This document shows positions 1 through 8,761 of a stretch of DNA of 16,031 bases, piece after piece; positions within the stretch are counted from its first letter, which is position 1; each line of letters begins with the position of its first letter. Location of the stretch: assembly GCA_000697335.1 (NCBI GenBank), contig JNEM01012278.1:1-16031 (forward strand). The letters run 5' to 3'. The DNA comes from Conidiobolus incongruus B7586 (Eukaryota; Entomophthoromycota; Entomophthoromycetes; Entomophthorales; Conidiobolaceae). Under the pieces are notes generated by a model. It worked only from the letters and a program-made list of their open reading frames with translations, made no database searches and was not told where the DNA came from. The position numbers and the translations under genes were made by a program.

Positions 1-1081
1 AATTATTATCAAAATCTTTTAATAATTTTATAATAAAAACAGAGATATATTGGTTAATATATTTTTTTATATTATTAATAATCAAAAATAATAATAGTTT
101 AAATATTTATTTTAGAGTTTGGAAAGTTTGAAATATTGTTTTTAAACTTAACGTAATTTGCTTAATAATCAAAAATTGATTTAAATAAAGTATTATCTCT
201 ATTAATTACTTATAAATTTTAAATAGCTTTATAAGGTCTATTGCTAAGTTTTACTAATACTATAGTATATAACTTTTTATCATTATTAATTTAATATGAT
301 TGAATGAAAAAATAAATTTTTTAATAAAGATTATATTATATATATAGCTATAATTTGTTTATATCCCTATTTATTATATATATATATATTATCCTAAAAT
401 TAAAAATAAATTTGAAAAATCAATAATTAAAAATTTCTTATTATTTTGATTCTAAAGAGATATTTATTGCTATATTGAAAATTATTTAATATTTTATTTT
501 GAATATTATTGAATAATATTCAATTTTGATTACTAAACCTTATAAATTATATTTAATATATACATATAAAATCCAAGTTTTAAATGAATATAACGATATA
601 TGAATTATATCTTTTAGTATATTAATTAAATCTATCTGGGTTAAAATATATGTAATAATTTTTAATAAGCACTCCACAAAATGGTTTTAATATTTATATT
701 ATTATATGTTAATTATTTAATTTGTTGAATATTTAAATTAAATGATATCAGGTGGTTGAACTGTAAACTTTTAATAAAATCACATTTTCACGATATATTT
801 GTAAAACTCAATATTTAAGCCAAAATAAAATATTACTTATATGAATAAATTGATTTTCAATACTTTTTGTTGTATATATAAGTAATAAAATTAGGCATGT
901 TCTTGTTAATAATGATGCTTTGATACATGCAACTAATATTTGAGGTTGCATTGTCTATAATATTAATATAGACTATTTATTTGTGGCAATAAACAATCTC
1001 ACAGAGTTTTTAAATTTACGCTTCTTTATAATACTATCATAATTAAATTTTAAATTTTAATTTTTCATTTTATCTAAAAAA
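1..1081. other. AT-rich intergenic flank, no gene seen
   Basis: No long open frame and no RNA gene is visible. Short AT runs occur around 340-390. The one distinctive site is a 12-bp palindrome ATACTATAGTAT at 257-268, listed separately. The last ~180 bases before 1081 are slightly richer in G and C, and could be the leader of the decayed coding-like patch that follows. Confidence 0.6.
257..268. repeat. 12-bp palindrome ATACTATAGTAT, left copy
   Basis: This is a perfect palindrome, preceded at 238-245 by CTATTGCT. The same pair of words recurs at 9759-9766 and 9770-9781, with a shorter gap between them. It may be a remnant of a dispersed repeat or a shared protein-binding site. In DNA this AT-rich a palindrome alone means little; the shared CTATTGCT neighbour is what makes the pair notable. 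Confidence 0.35.
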
Positions 1082-1475
1082 ATGACTTCCAACGACGCTA
1101 ATCCTATTACTAATTTAAACCTTCACGAAGCTTTTTGAGCTGTAAACAACAGAGTTTTACAACACTTAAAATAACTTATAAACTACCAACCAACATCTAT
1201 GACATGATTAAATTTTTATTCCAAACTAAATGACACCTGATTCAATTATATCGAGTATTTTTGCAATGAAGTAGATGTCCTAACTATGGAATGACAGATA
1301 CCAAAATACCTTCATAATATATCCAACTATCTTAACATTAGGATATTTTGGAAAATGGTGATAATTTATAATCTGTAGTGCAATATTACCAAGTAAAAAA
1401 CAAAGTACATGATTTAATACCAAGTAGACCTGTAACAAGATCTGTAGATCTGATCCTATACATCAGAATATTTAA
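1082..1475 (+). pseudogene. Decayed coding-like patch, possibly a retroelement gag relic
   Basis: The patch opens with ATG and has richer base composition and more varied codons than its flanks, as if it was once protein-coding. The residue pattern is loosely reminiscent of a Ty3-type Gag N-terminus, but I cannot match it to a named family. It is broken, with several breaks. No reverse transcriptase, integrase or terminal repeat is visible nearby, so if it is a retroelement only a small piece survives. A host-gene relic is equally possible. It is old enough to be full of substitutions. Confidence 0.25.
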
Positions 1476-2552
1476 GTAAGAAAATATTAAATAATTCAAA
1501 AATTTGGATTTTATATTAAATAAATTGAATTAAATGTATAATTATTAGTATTTATGGTGTATATTAATTTAAATCAGTTTATATAACTTGGACAAGTTTA
1601 AACTCAAGTTATTTTACTAACATTTTATTTTAAATATTATAAACAATTATATATACAATTATAAATTAACTTAAATTTTTTAATTATTATGATATATTAG
1701 TCATAAAATACATATCAAAATTTGTTAAGTAAAATTGATTTACTATTGAAATGTAGTTATTTATTCATATTCAAAATTTATTCTTTATGTTTTTTAACGT
1801 ATTATATTTTTCTATTGTATAGTATTAATTTGATTAAAAATATTTTGAAATTAATCATGTATTTCATTAATTTTAATTTTCAGTATTATTTATTGGATTA
1901 ATAATTCTTTAACAATCAAAGAAATTTTAGCCTAATTTTTAAAACAAATTGATTGTGATAGTGTGAAATTTCTATTTAACCAGAACTTTTAAAAAATTTT
2001 ACTAATAGATTGTAGAATTATACTTTAGTATATTCAAACTAGCATTTATCAATATTCTTAAATATAGAAATACTTTATCTGAATTACTTGGAATTTGAAT
2101 GAAAAATATTAATAATTTATTATGATAAAAACTATACAAACCATTTAATTCCACTAATATTTCATAAAGTTAAAAATATATTATATTATTTTTTTGGTTA
2201 TCTTGTTTTTGACATTTAAATTCTTAACAAATTCTATAGTAACCATGTCAAATTCATTCAATTAACAAAATATATTGCTATTGGTGTTAGTTGACATATT
2301 TTGTTGGTTCAAATTTATTATAATCTAGATTTTATTGACAAATTAATATTTTTATTATTTATAATAGGGCTAATGGGTAATATTGTTGATATAAATTTGT
2401 AACATTACATGCATTACAACAAATGTAACTGGAAATTGCCAATATTTGGATTCGATATATGTGGAACTTATTTTGGCTAATACTAATTTAATATGACATT
2501 TATTATAATCACGGAAATTTGGGGTTCTGAGGCTCTTTTAATTTCCCGAGAT
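1476..2552. other. AT-rich intergenic region upstream of first receptor
   Basis: I see no gene. The stretch is mostly A and T until about 2360, then becomes more mixed towards the promoter of the receptor gene. A weak inverted repeat with 10-bp arms lies at 2264-2273 and 2296-2305 (AACAAAATAT / ATATTTTGTT, 22-base loop). Arms of this length are expected by chance at such base composition. Confidence 0.55.
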
Positions 2553-2628
2553 CCAATAGAAAATGCACGTTTGAAAATTTTTATAAATATAAAATCACTT
2601 GATTTCGGCAATTTACTGAGGTATAAAT
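2553..2628 (+). promoter_or_regulatory. Putative CCAAT box and TATA box of first receptor gene
   Basis: CCAAT lies at 2553-2557 and TATAAAT at 2622-2628. They are about 65 bases apart, and the TATA box is about 60 bases before the receptor ATG at 2690. This is the usual eukaryotic spacing for a CCAAT box, TATA box and short leader. The segment 2510-2575 is also locally G+C-richer than the surrounding desert. TATA-like words are common in AT-rich DNA, so the support is the arrangement and the nearby gene, not the word itself. Confidence 0.4.
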
Positions 2629-2689
2629 GGAAGTGACTATTCAAAATTTATTATTTTATTGATAATTAATTTATATTTAATTATATAAT

Positions 2690-3652
2690 ATGGTTGATCT
2701 AGAGAAATTAGCGCCTTTTGTAAAATATTATCCTCCACTATCATTGATGTCATTTATTCTTTCAACAATTCTCTTTATGTTTATATTAACAACAAGGTTA
2801 ATGAAGTTTAATGCAACTAAAAGATTAAATTATCGTCTTTATTTATGGACGATGCTACTGGATATGATCAATCACTTTCCTTTGCAGTTTGATTTGGAAG
2901 ATAACTTACCAGGATGTAAAGCATATATGACCATCAACAATTGGTTTAATTTTATTTCAATTTCATTGAATGCAGCCTTAGCTTATAATATTCATATGGT
3001 GTTTATTCTTAACAAATCTAAGAGAACGTTAACAGAGTTCAAAACTTTACTTTGGGTCATAGCGTGTGCCACTATTTTAGCTATCCCTTTCACAATTTCA
3101 ATTCTAATTGATTCCAAATGCACGTTGATGATTTTTTATCATGGATGGCAAGGTTTATTCAAAGTGATGGGATTGATAGGAATTTCATTTTTTATATTAA
3201 CTACATATTGCCTTGTGGTCTTTCTTATGGTTGTTAAAAAATTGCTATCTCATCAAATTGTGACTTCGATTAATTCCAAGCTAACTAATAGATATATTAA
3301 AAAGCTTATCTTTCGATTGTGTCTTTATCCATTGGTTCCTGTTCTCGCTTGGTATCCATATATTTTTGTCGCAGTTGTTGACACTTTGCAATTGAGTCAC
3401 TATGATTATATTATGATTGGTATTCAAGGAATAATAACATCATTATTGGGTACATTCAACTTTTTATTCTTTTTATCCGATCCAGCATTATCAGAAATTT
3501 ATGAAGAAACCTTAACCAGATACTTTAACAAAGAGAGTGAATGTACAATTAGATTGAACGAAATTAAAGATCCCGAAATGAATCACAATATCCAAATTAC
3601 CTATGATCTTCAAAACTCTGACCCTGATAATAAGCATATTAAATTCGTATAA
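2690..3652 (+). CDS. Seven-transmembrane rhodopsin-like receptor, copy 1
   Basis: This 320-residue integral membrane protein is predicted to sit in the plasma membrane and signal through a heterotrimeric G protein; the ligand is unknown. Approximate helices: TM1 14-36, TM2 48-67, TM3 80-107, TM4 119-140, TM5 156-183, TM6 205-231, TM7 240-263. Cys76 just before TM3 and Cys144 in the second extracellular loop are placed for the conserved class A disulfide. TM6 carries CLYPLVPVLAWYPY with the kink proline. TM7 has NFLFFLSDPAL in place of NPxxY, followed by an amphipathic helix-8-like stretch (about 268-279). DRY is absent; TM3 ends AYNIHMVF. The loop between TM5 and TM6 is short and basic, as expected of a G-protein contact. 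The gene has one intronless frame, and the ATG is the first in frame. G+C is clearly above the flanks. It is a tandem paralogue of the gene at 7756. The fold is well supported; the fungal orphan-receptor subfamily is inference. Confidence 0.88.
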   Translation: MVDLEKLAPFVKYYPPLSLMSFILSTILFMFILTTRLMKFNATKRLNYRLYLWTMLLDMINHFPLQFDLEDNLPGCKAYMTINNWFNFISISLNAALAYNIHMVFILNKSKRTLTEFKTLLWVIACATILAIPFTISILIDSKCTLMIFYHGWQGLFKVMGLIGISFFILTTYCLVVFLMVVKKLLSHQIVTSINSKLTNRYIKKLIFRLCLYPLVPVLAWYPYIFVAVVDTLQLSHYDYIMIGIQGIITSLLGTFNFLFFLSDPALSEIYEETLTRYFNKESECTIRLNEIKDPEMNHNIQITYDLQNSDPDNKHIKFV

Positions 3653-4381
3653 TTGCTAAACATTGATGTGCTTAATTACGAATTTTAATTAGTCAATTAT
3701 ACTACAGAACTAATAATTAAATTTTTTTAATTGACTATTCCACTTTTCGCTAAAATCTACCCAAATCTCGAAAATTGAAATCCTTATAAAATAATTAATA
3801 AATTAACAGTGAATTAATATCAATGAATTTGATATTCTACATTTTCATTGTCTTTTTTATTTAATTATATGGTTATCAACAATAATGAATTATTAGCTGT
3901 TCAAAACTAATTAATTCATTCATTTTGATTCCATATTTATCATTTGTTCACTAAACTGTTTATTTGATATATTAAAAGTTTAAACAATTTATATCACCTA
4001 GGATATTTACATTCCAATTATAAATGTAAACTATAATAAATATTATAAGGTTAGTGCATTATCGGCTATATTGTGATACATAATATCCAAATTATTTATA
4101 TGGACAAACATTCAAGGACTACTTTGGATGAAATATCTCAACTTTTAATTATTTAACTGCTGAATAAACATATTATTTAGTTTAATATTTTGAATTATGA
4201 ACAAAATTGTTTACCCTAGCAATTATACTAGTTGGATCTGAACATTCTTCTCTTTCTATGTATAATTTTTCCATTTTATCAATTCAAAATGAGGGTTTGG
4301 TAATATTAAACGATTTCAGCAACTTTTCTTAACAAGATATTATTAAGTCCTAAATTAATACAAGTTGAGTTGATTGTATTA
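3653..4381. other. Intergenic region after first receptor
   Basis: No gene is seen. An AATAAA at 3797-3802 could be the polyadenylation signal of the receptor gene, about 145 bases after the stop, but such words are frequent here. The word TGATATTCTAC near 3830 recurs near 8785 downstream of the second receptor. It may be a trace of the duplicated 3' flank, though 11 bases is weak evidence. Confidence 0.5.
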
Positions 4382-4442
4382 TAACAAGCTTTAGTGGGTA
4401 CTTATATCAGAAAAATTAACTTTTCAAAGCCAAAGCTTGTTA
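4382..4442. repeat. Inverted repeat with perfect 11-bp arms
   Basis: TAACAAGCTTT at 4382-4392 faces AAAGCTTGTTA at 4432-4442 across a 39-base loop. The arms contain the HindIII-type word AAGCTT and are less AT-rich than most of the neighbourhood, so a chance match is less likely than usual. No target-site duplication or coding content supports a transposon. It could form a cruciform or RNA hairpin, or be the ends of a tiny decayed element. Confidence 0.4.
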
Positions 4443-4596
4443 AGAAGCAGTGATTTCACTAACTGTAGCAAGATATTGTTTATAAGATTTTCGTATAATT
4501 AGGACTAAAAAAATGCATGTTTAAAACTGGTTAATTAGCGCCTATGACTTGATTATAATTATGATTATTAATCTTCTGAAATGATAATCGCAGTAG

Positions 4597-4704
4597 ATGA
4601 TAAACTTGAATCAAACTCTTAATCCTAGTTTTGATGGAAATGATGGTGTAAAAGTTGCCTCCTCCCGAGAATCTAATTATATCCATCTGGAATTTTTCCA
4701 ATAA
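4597..4704 (+). other. Short 35-codon ORF of mixed composition, unrecognised
   Basis: An ATG-started frame of 35 residues lies in a locally G+C-richer patch. It reads with varied residues, including FDGNDGVKVASSRESN, unlike the poly-Ile/Asn/Lys translations typical of the AT-rich desert. I do not recognise it. It may be a fragment of an old coding sequence rather than a gene, since nothing extends it on either side and no promoter is evident. Confidence 0.2.
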
Positions 4705-6671
4705 TATCATTCCGAAATTTCAAAAGTTTTTATACAAATTATTAACTAATATACTACTATTCTAAAAATATATGGATAAGCCAAATTTCCTTCATTTTTT
4801 AATCAATACTCATAATATTACAAAGATTTGATTGGTAACTTGAAATAAAGGGCTTATTTTAATATACATGATCTATTCTGATAATTTGTGTGGGTATATT
4901 CAAAATAAACAAAGTGCGAAGTATTTAATATATAATTATTTTAAATCTGAGATAAGTGATCTATAAGATATCAATAATTATTCAACCACTTTTGAATTGA
5001 AAGCTTTCGAAATCTAAATTTTTAAGTTTTTATTATTAATTTGTTCTAAATATTAAAATTTTAAAATTTATAATAATATAAATCGAATTTAAATATTTTA
5101 TTGTACTAAAAATATTAATTTAAAAATAACAAGCTTAATATATTTTAATATAATTATTGGACATTGAATTTATTCTATATCATTATAAATTCGAATTATT
5201 AACTTAATATTTCAAATAACAATAGTAATGACTTAGAGAATTTTCATACATTAATATAACGGAGTTGTTAAATGGAATTTTTATAATTAACAATTATTAA
5301 TGGCTAAAAACAGTGAAAAGATTATTTTCTTATTTTGGAAATTATATTATCAACTTTGGGAAATATTTAATAAATCAAATTTATTCCTAAAATCAGTGTA
5401 ATTATTTATACATTAATTATGTTAATTTAGTTAATTTTAGTTGGCTGAATCCCCTTAAAACTATGAAACTTTTCAGATTGTACAAATGAAATGCCCCAAG
5501 TTTTTACCTTGAAAGACATGACAGTCCACCTTTTATTTATGAGTTAATATATGCTTAAGATTCTGTGATTCATATTATTTTTGTATTATGTTCATTCTGA
5601 TTTAAGCTTTTTATCTTAAGTATTTAAAATATTTAAATATCTATCATAATCACATTTATGAAAAATCAAAATCCTCTAACAATGAATTATGATCAATTAT
5701 GTAGTATGACATATTATTTTGTTACTTGCTGAATAAAAGCAATAAATATTTAGCTCAAAGATTCCAACTCAATAGCAGGAATATAGAGGCCTTGAATTTC
5801 GCATAATTTCCAAGATATTTCCTCTGAATAGTATCACAACTTTATAACCTTAAGTTGAGTTTAAAAAACCAAAAAATACATTTTTTCATAATGTATTCAT
5901 ATTAATCTTTTCTAATTTGTTCATATATTTAATCTATTATGTCGTTACTTGCAGTATTTTAAACTAAAATCCTGAACTCTTAAAAAGTAAATTTGATTAT
6001 TAATTTTAACATTAGTATTCAATTAACAATGCCAAAATAAAAATTTAAAACAAAAAGTAATAATGACCATATATTGTACAAGCAGCATAATTAATTCTAT
6101 GTATTTTGCTTAACTACAAGGTAGATTTAGTGTTGTAATATTCTCAATAAAGCGATTTTATTTGAAAGATACTTTGAATTGAATAGTTGTATTTATATTG
6201 ATAATGTCAATCTTAAGGATAATATTTATATTAACATTTACTCTGTGCCTCTCTTGATGTATTGAAAGATATAGTTATCAAATATAAAATATACAAACTT
6301 CATTAGCGTTTTGAGTATTTTTTTTTAAATTCATTTATCGTATATAAAAAAATATAAATATTTCAACACGAATATTTTTAATATATTACATTGAACCATA
6401 TAATTAGAAATTTAATAAATCTATTGATTTTAAATTATCACAGTTCACTCTATCTGTAAGAGATCATGATTTATTTTCAAATTTGTATTTTTCTTAAGTT
6501 TTTTTGATTCATATACTTGGATACTAACAAGTATAGTGACGTTATTGGAATTGAGTTGATTTTTTTAATATAACTCACATAATTAATAAAACTATTTCCA
6601 GTTAGATTACCCAAAATTTCAATTATATTTCATATAATTCAAACAGAAATATACTTCGAAAAATAATTATT
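4705..6671. other. Long AT-rich intergenic region
   Basis: No gene is seen in about 2 kb. Small patches of more mixed composition occur around 5440-5530, 5740-5840 and 6230-6260, without an open frame of note. A hairpin with 8-bp arms at 6512-6535 is listed separately. Otherwise the region is low-complexity AT-rich sequence. Confidence 0.55.
6512..6535. repeat. Short hairpin, perfect 8-bp stem
   Basis: TATACTTG at 6512-6519 pairs with CAAGTATA at 6528-6535 across the 8-base loop GATACTAA. The stem and loop are compact, but the arms are short. No poly-T tract or gene end adjoins it, so no terminator role is implied. Confidence 0.35.
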
Positions 6672-6711
6672 TGTGATATTATTTGATATTATTTGATATT
6701 ATGTGATATTA
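6672..6711. repeat. Tandem repeat, four copies of a 10-bp unit
   Basis: Units are TGTGATATTA, TTTGATATTA, TTTGATATTA and TGTGATATTA, in perfect 10-bp register. The second base alternates T/G in a symmetrical pattern across the copies. This is a minisatellite-like array, probably from replication slippage. The 10-bp period is close to one helical turn, but no regulatory role can be shown. Confidence 0.8.
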
Positions 6712-6828
6712 TATAAAAATATTAATACATTTTTGTTTTTATTGGGTTATAATATCATAAGCAATATATTGAGTATCAATTCTTATTTATCATGGAATGT
6801 AAATATTATTTGATAAAATATTAAAATT

Positions 6829-7200
6829 TTGAGAAAAAAAATTTTTTTAAAAGTTTATATTATAAATAAAATAATAATAAAGTATATGAAAAAAAGCCAA
6901 AAATTGTATACTTATGATATTTTTGAAAAGATAAAAATTAATAATTATTCTTTGTGCAAAGAATCAAAAAATACTCAATTATGCCATATTGCCAATGATA
7001 TGGTTTATCACAGTATGCTTTGTGGCTTTGAAATTATATTATCAATATGTAATAGTATAAACAAAAATGCAAATTATATATATCGCATCACATATTCCAG
7101 AAATACAAGTTGTAATCTAAACACTAGTAATCAATTAATTAACATAATAACGATGATTATAAACAATATCAATATAATTTTTATTCGTCAAGAAAATTAA
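6829..7200 (+). CDS. Unrecognised ORF, 123 codons (104 from first ATG)
   Basis: The open frame runs from TTG 6829 to TAA 7198-7200. The first ATG is at 6886, giving 104 residues. At the local base composition, stop codons should occur roughly every ten codons, so a run this long is unlikely to be pure chance. The middle (about 6940-7130) is richer in C and G and encodes Cys, His and Met residues (for example LCHIANDMVYHSMLCGFE) that are unusual for random AT-rich translation. I see no signal peptide, clear membrane helix or known motif. It may be a small orphan gene, an exon of a larger gene, or a relic. No TATA box at a convincing distance was found. Function unknown. Confidence 0.35.
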   Translation: MRKKIFLKVYIINKIIIKYMKKSQKLYTYDIFEKIKINNYSLCKESKNTQLCHIANDMVYHSMLCGFEIILSICNSINKNANYIYRITYSRNTSCNLNTSNQLINIITMIINNINIIFIRQEN

Positions 7201-7634
7201 CAAATATTTTATGGAATTGTTGGATAAATATAAGGCTAAAGAATCATGATTATATAATCTAATAAAAACTGTTAAAACGATGTGATTGTAGAATATATAT
7301 AATGTTATAGTAAACACATCTTTTATATGCTATTGAAAAAATGACAATTTGAATTGCATTTTTTTGATACAAGAACCAAATGACACAAAGTTAATTAAAT
7401 TTAATTCCGAAATAATTTAATGAATATACAATATTCTAATTAATTTAGTGGATAATTATTATTTAAGTCAGATTTTTAAAATTTCAAATTAATAAATGTG
7501 GAACCAGTAATGGATTAAGCAAAATATTTTAAAGAATCCAGTGTGTAAGTTGGAGATTTTAAGAATAATGAATTGTCCAAAATCCAAAAAAAATATTTTG
7601 ATATTTTACATAATTTATTATTGAAAATCCCATA
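7201..7634. other. AT-rich intergenic region before second receptor
   Basis: No gene is seen. A 60-codon minus-strand frame at 7135-7317 overlaps its left part and looks like chance translation of AT-rich sequence. The right end leads into the promoter of the second receptor gene. Confidence 0.5.
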
Positions 7635-7668
7635 TGATTCGAATCAACCCCACAATAATATATATAAG
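7635..7668 (+). promoter_or_regulatory. 12-bp palindrome and TATA box of second receptor gene
   Basis: TGATTCGAATCA (7635-7646) is a perfect 12-bp palindrome with three G/C pairs in each half turn's worth of sequence, unusual in this desert. TATATAAG follows at 7661-7668, about 90 bases before the receptor ATG at 7756. A symmetric site 14 bases upstream of a TATA box is a reasonable place for a dimeric transcription factor. The first receptor promoter lacks this palindrome, so the two genes may be regulated differently. This is inference from position and symmetry only. Confidence 0.4.
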
Positions 7669-7755
7669 ATGAATATATACTCTTGAGAGAGTTGACATAG
7701 AATACTTATTGGTTTTATTTAATTAATCTAGTATATCGATATATACTTCTAAAAT

Positions 7756-8721
7756 ATGGTGAATCAAGAGAAATTATTACCATTCGTTCAATTATATCTG
7801 ACATTGACAATTATGTCATTTATTCTTTCAGTAATATTGTTTGTTTTTATTTTAACTACCAGATTAATGAAGTTCAAAGCATCCAAAAGATTAAATTATC
7901 GCCTTTATTTATGGACGATGCTATTAGATATTATCAATCATCTTCCACTACAATTTGATCTAGAGGATAATATTGTAGGGTGTAAAATCTATATGATTAT
8001 CAACTATTGGATCAACTTTATTTCGATTTGCTTAAATGCTGCTTTGGCATATAATATTCATATGGTTTTCATTGCTAATAAATCCAACAGAACGCTGTCA
8101 GAATTTTATACTATGGTTATAGTTTTATCAGGGGCTTTGCTTTTAACTATTCCATTTGCAACTGTGACTTTAATTGATCTTAAATGTACGTTAATGATTT
8201 ATTACCATGGATGGCAAGGGCTATTAAAAATGCTTGGATTGATGGGATTATTTTTTTTCGCATTAACAACATATTGTCTGGTTATATTTATCATGGTAGT
8301 TAAAAAGCTATTATCACATCGAGTAATGACAGCAGCCGAAAATAACCTCCTTACGAATACTTATATTAAAAAGTTAATATTTCGATTATGCCTCTATCCT
8401 CTTGTTCCCGTTATTATCTGGTATCCATATATCCTGGTGACAATTGTGGATGCTTTAGAACTTACCCAATACGATTATATTCTAGTTGGCGTTCAAGGGA
8501 TCCTAGCATCATTACAGGGTACATTCAACTTCATATTCTTTTTATCAGATCCAGCTCTCCCAGAAATTTATCAAGAGGCCTTAAATAGATATTTCAGAAA
8601 ACAAGAGGAAAGTACGATAAATTTAACTGCTTTAAAAGATCCTGATATGAATTACGATGTACAAATCACTTATGAGCTTCAAAATTCTGGTTCTAGCAAT
8701 ATGAATTTGAAGTTAGTATAA
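7756..8721 (+). CDS. Seven-transmembrane rhodopsin-like receptor, copy 2
   Basis: This 321-residue receptor is about 69% identical by hand alignment to the one at 2690, same strand, about 4.1 kb downstream. It has the same architecture: seven helices at nearly the same positions, Cys76 and Cys144 for the TM3-ECL2 disulfide, CLYPLVPVIIWYPY in TM6 and NFIFFLSDPAL in TM7. One extra residue lies in the third intracellular loop (about 194-200). The loops and helices 1-3, 5 and 6 are most conserved; TM4 (about 119-138) differs most. The cytoplasmic tail is short but conserved between copies (KDPxMN, then QITYxLQNS), which suggests selection on a tail function such as G-protein, arrestin-like or kinase contact. 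It is intronless, with ATG in the same context as copy 1. Differences are mostly conservative and both frames are intact, so both copies look functional. Ligand unknown. Confidence 0.88.
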   Translation: MVNQEKLLPFVQLYLTLTIMSFILSVILFVFILTTRLMKFKASKRLNYRLYLWTMLLDIINHLPLQFDLEDNIVGCKIYMIINYWINFISICLNAALAYNIHMVFIANKSNRTLSEFYTMVIVLSGALLLTIPFATVTLIDLKCTLMIYYHGWQGLLKMLGLMGLFFFALTTYCLVIFIMVVKKLLSHRVMTAAENNLLTNTYIKKLIFRLCLYPLVPVIIWYPYILVTIVDALELTQYDYILVGVQGILASLQGTFNFIFFLSDPALPEIYQEALNRYFRKQEESTINLTALKDPDMNYDVQITYELQNSGSSNMNLKLV

Positions 8722-8755
8722 AGGAATTAATTATTATTTACGAAACTTATCATTG

Positions 8756-8761
8756 AATAAA
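8756..8761 (+). promoter_or_regulatory. Putative polyadenylation signal AATAAA
   Basis: A canonical AATAAA lies 35 bases after the stop codon of the second receptor gene, a suitable distance for a short 3' UTR. AATAAA arises often by chance in DNA this rich in A and T. Confidence 0.35.

Noticed and set aside
2264-2305. Inverted repeat AACAAAATAT / ATATTTTGTT as a regulatory hairpin
   Set aside because: Ten-base arms made almost only of A and T are expected repeatedly by chance in a window this size.
7135-7317. 60-codon minus-strand ORF
   Set aside because: Length expected by chance in AT-rich DNA, residues are typical random Ile/Asn/Tyr text, and it overlaps the end of the longer plus-strand ORF.
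8388-8588. 66-codon plus-strand ORF
   Set aside because: Out-of-frame shadow inside the second receptor gene.
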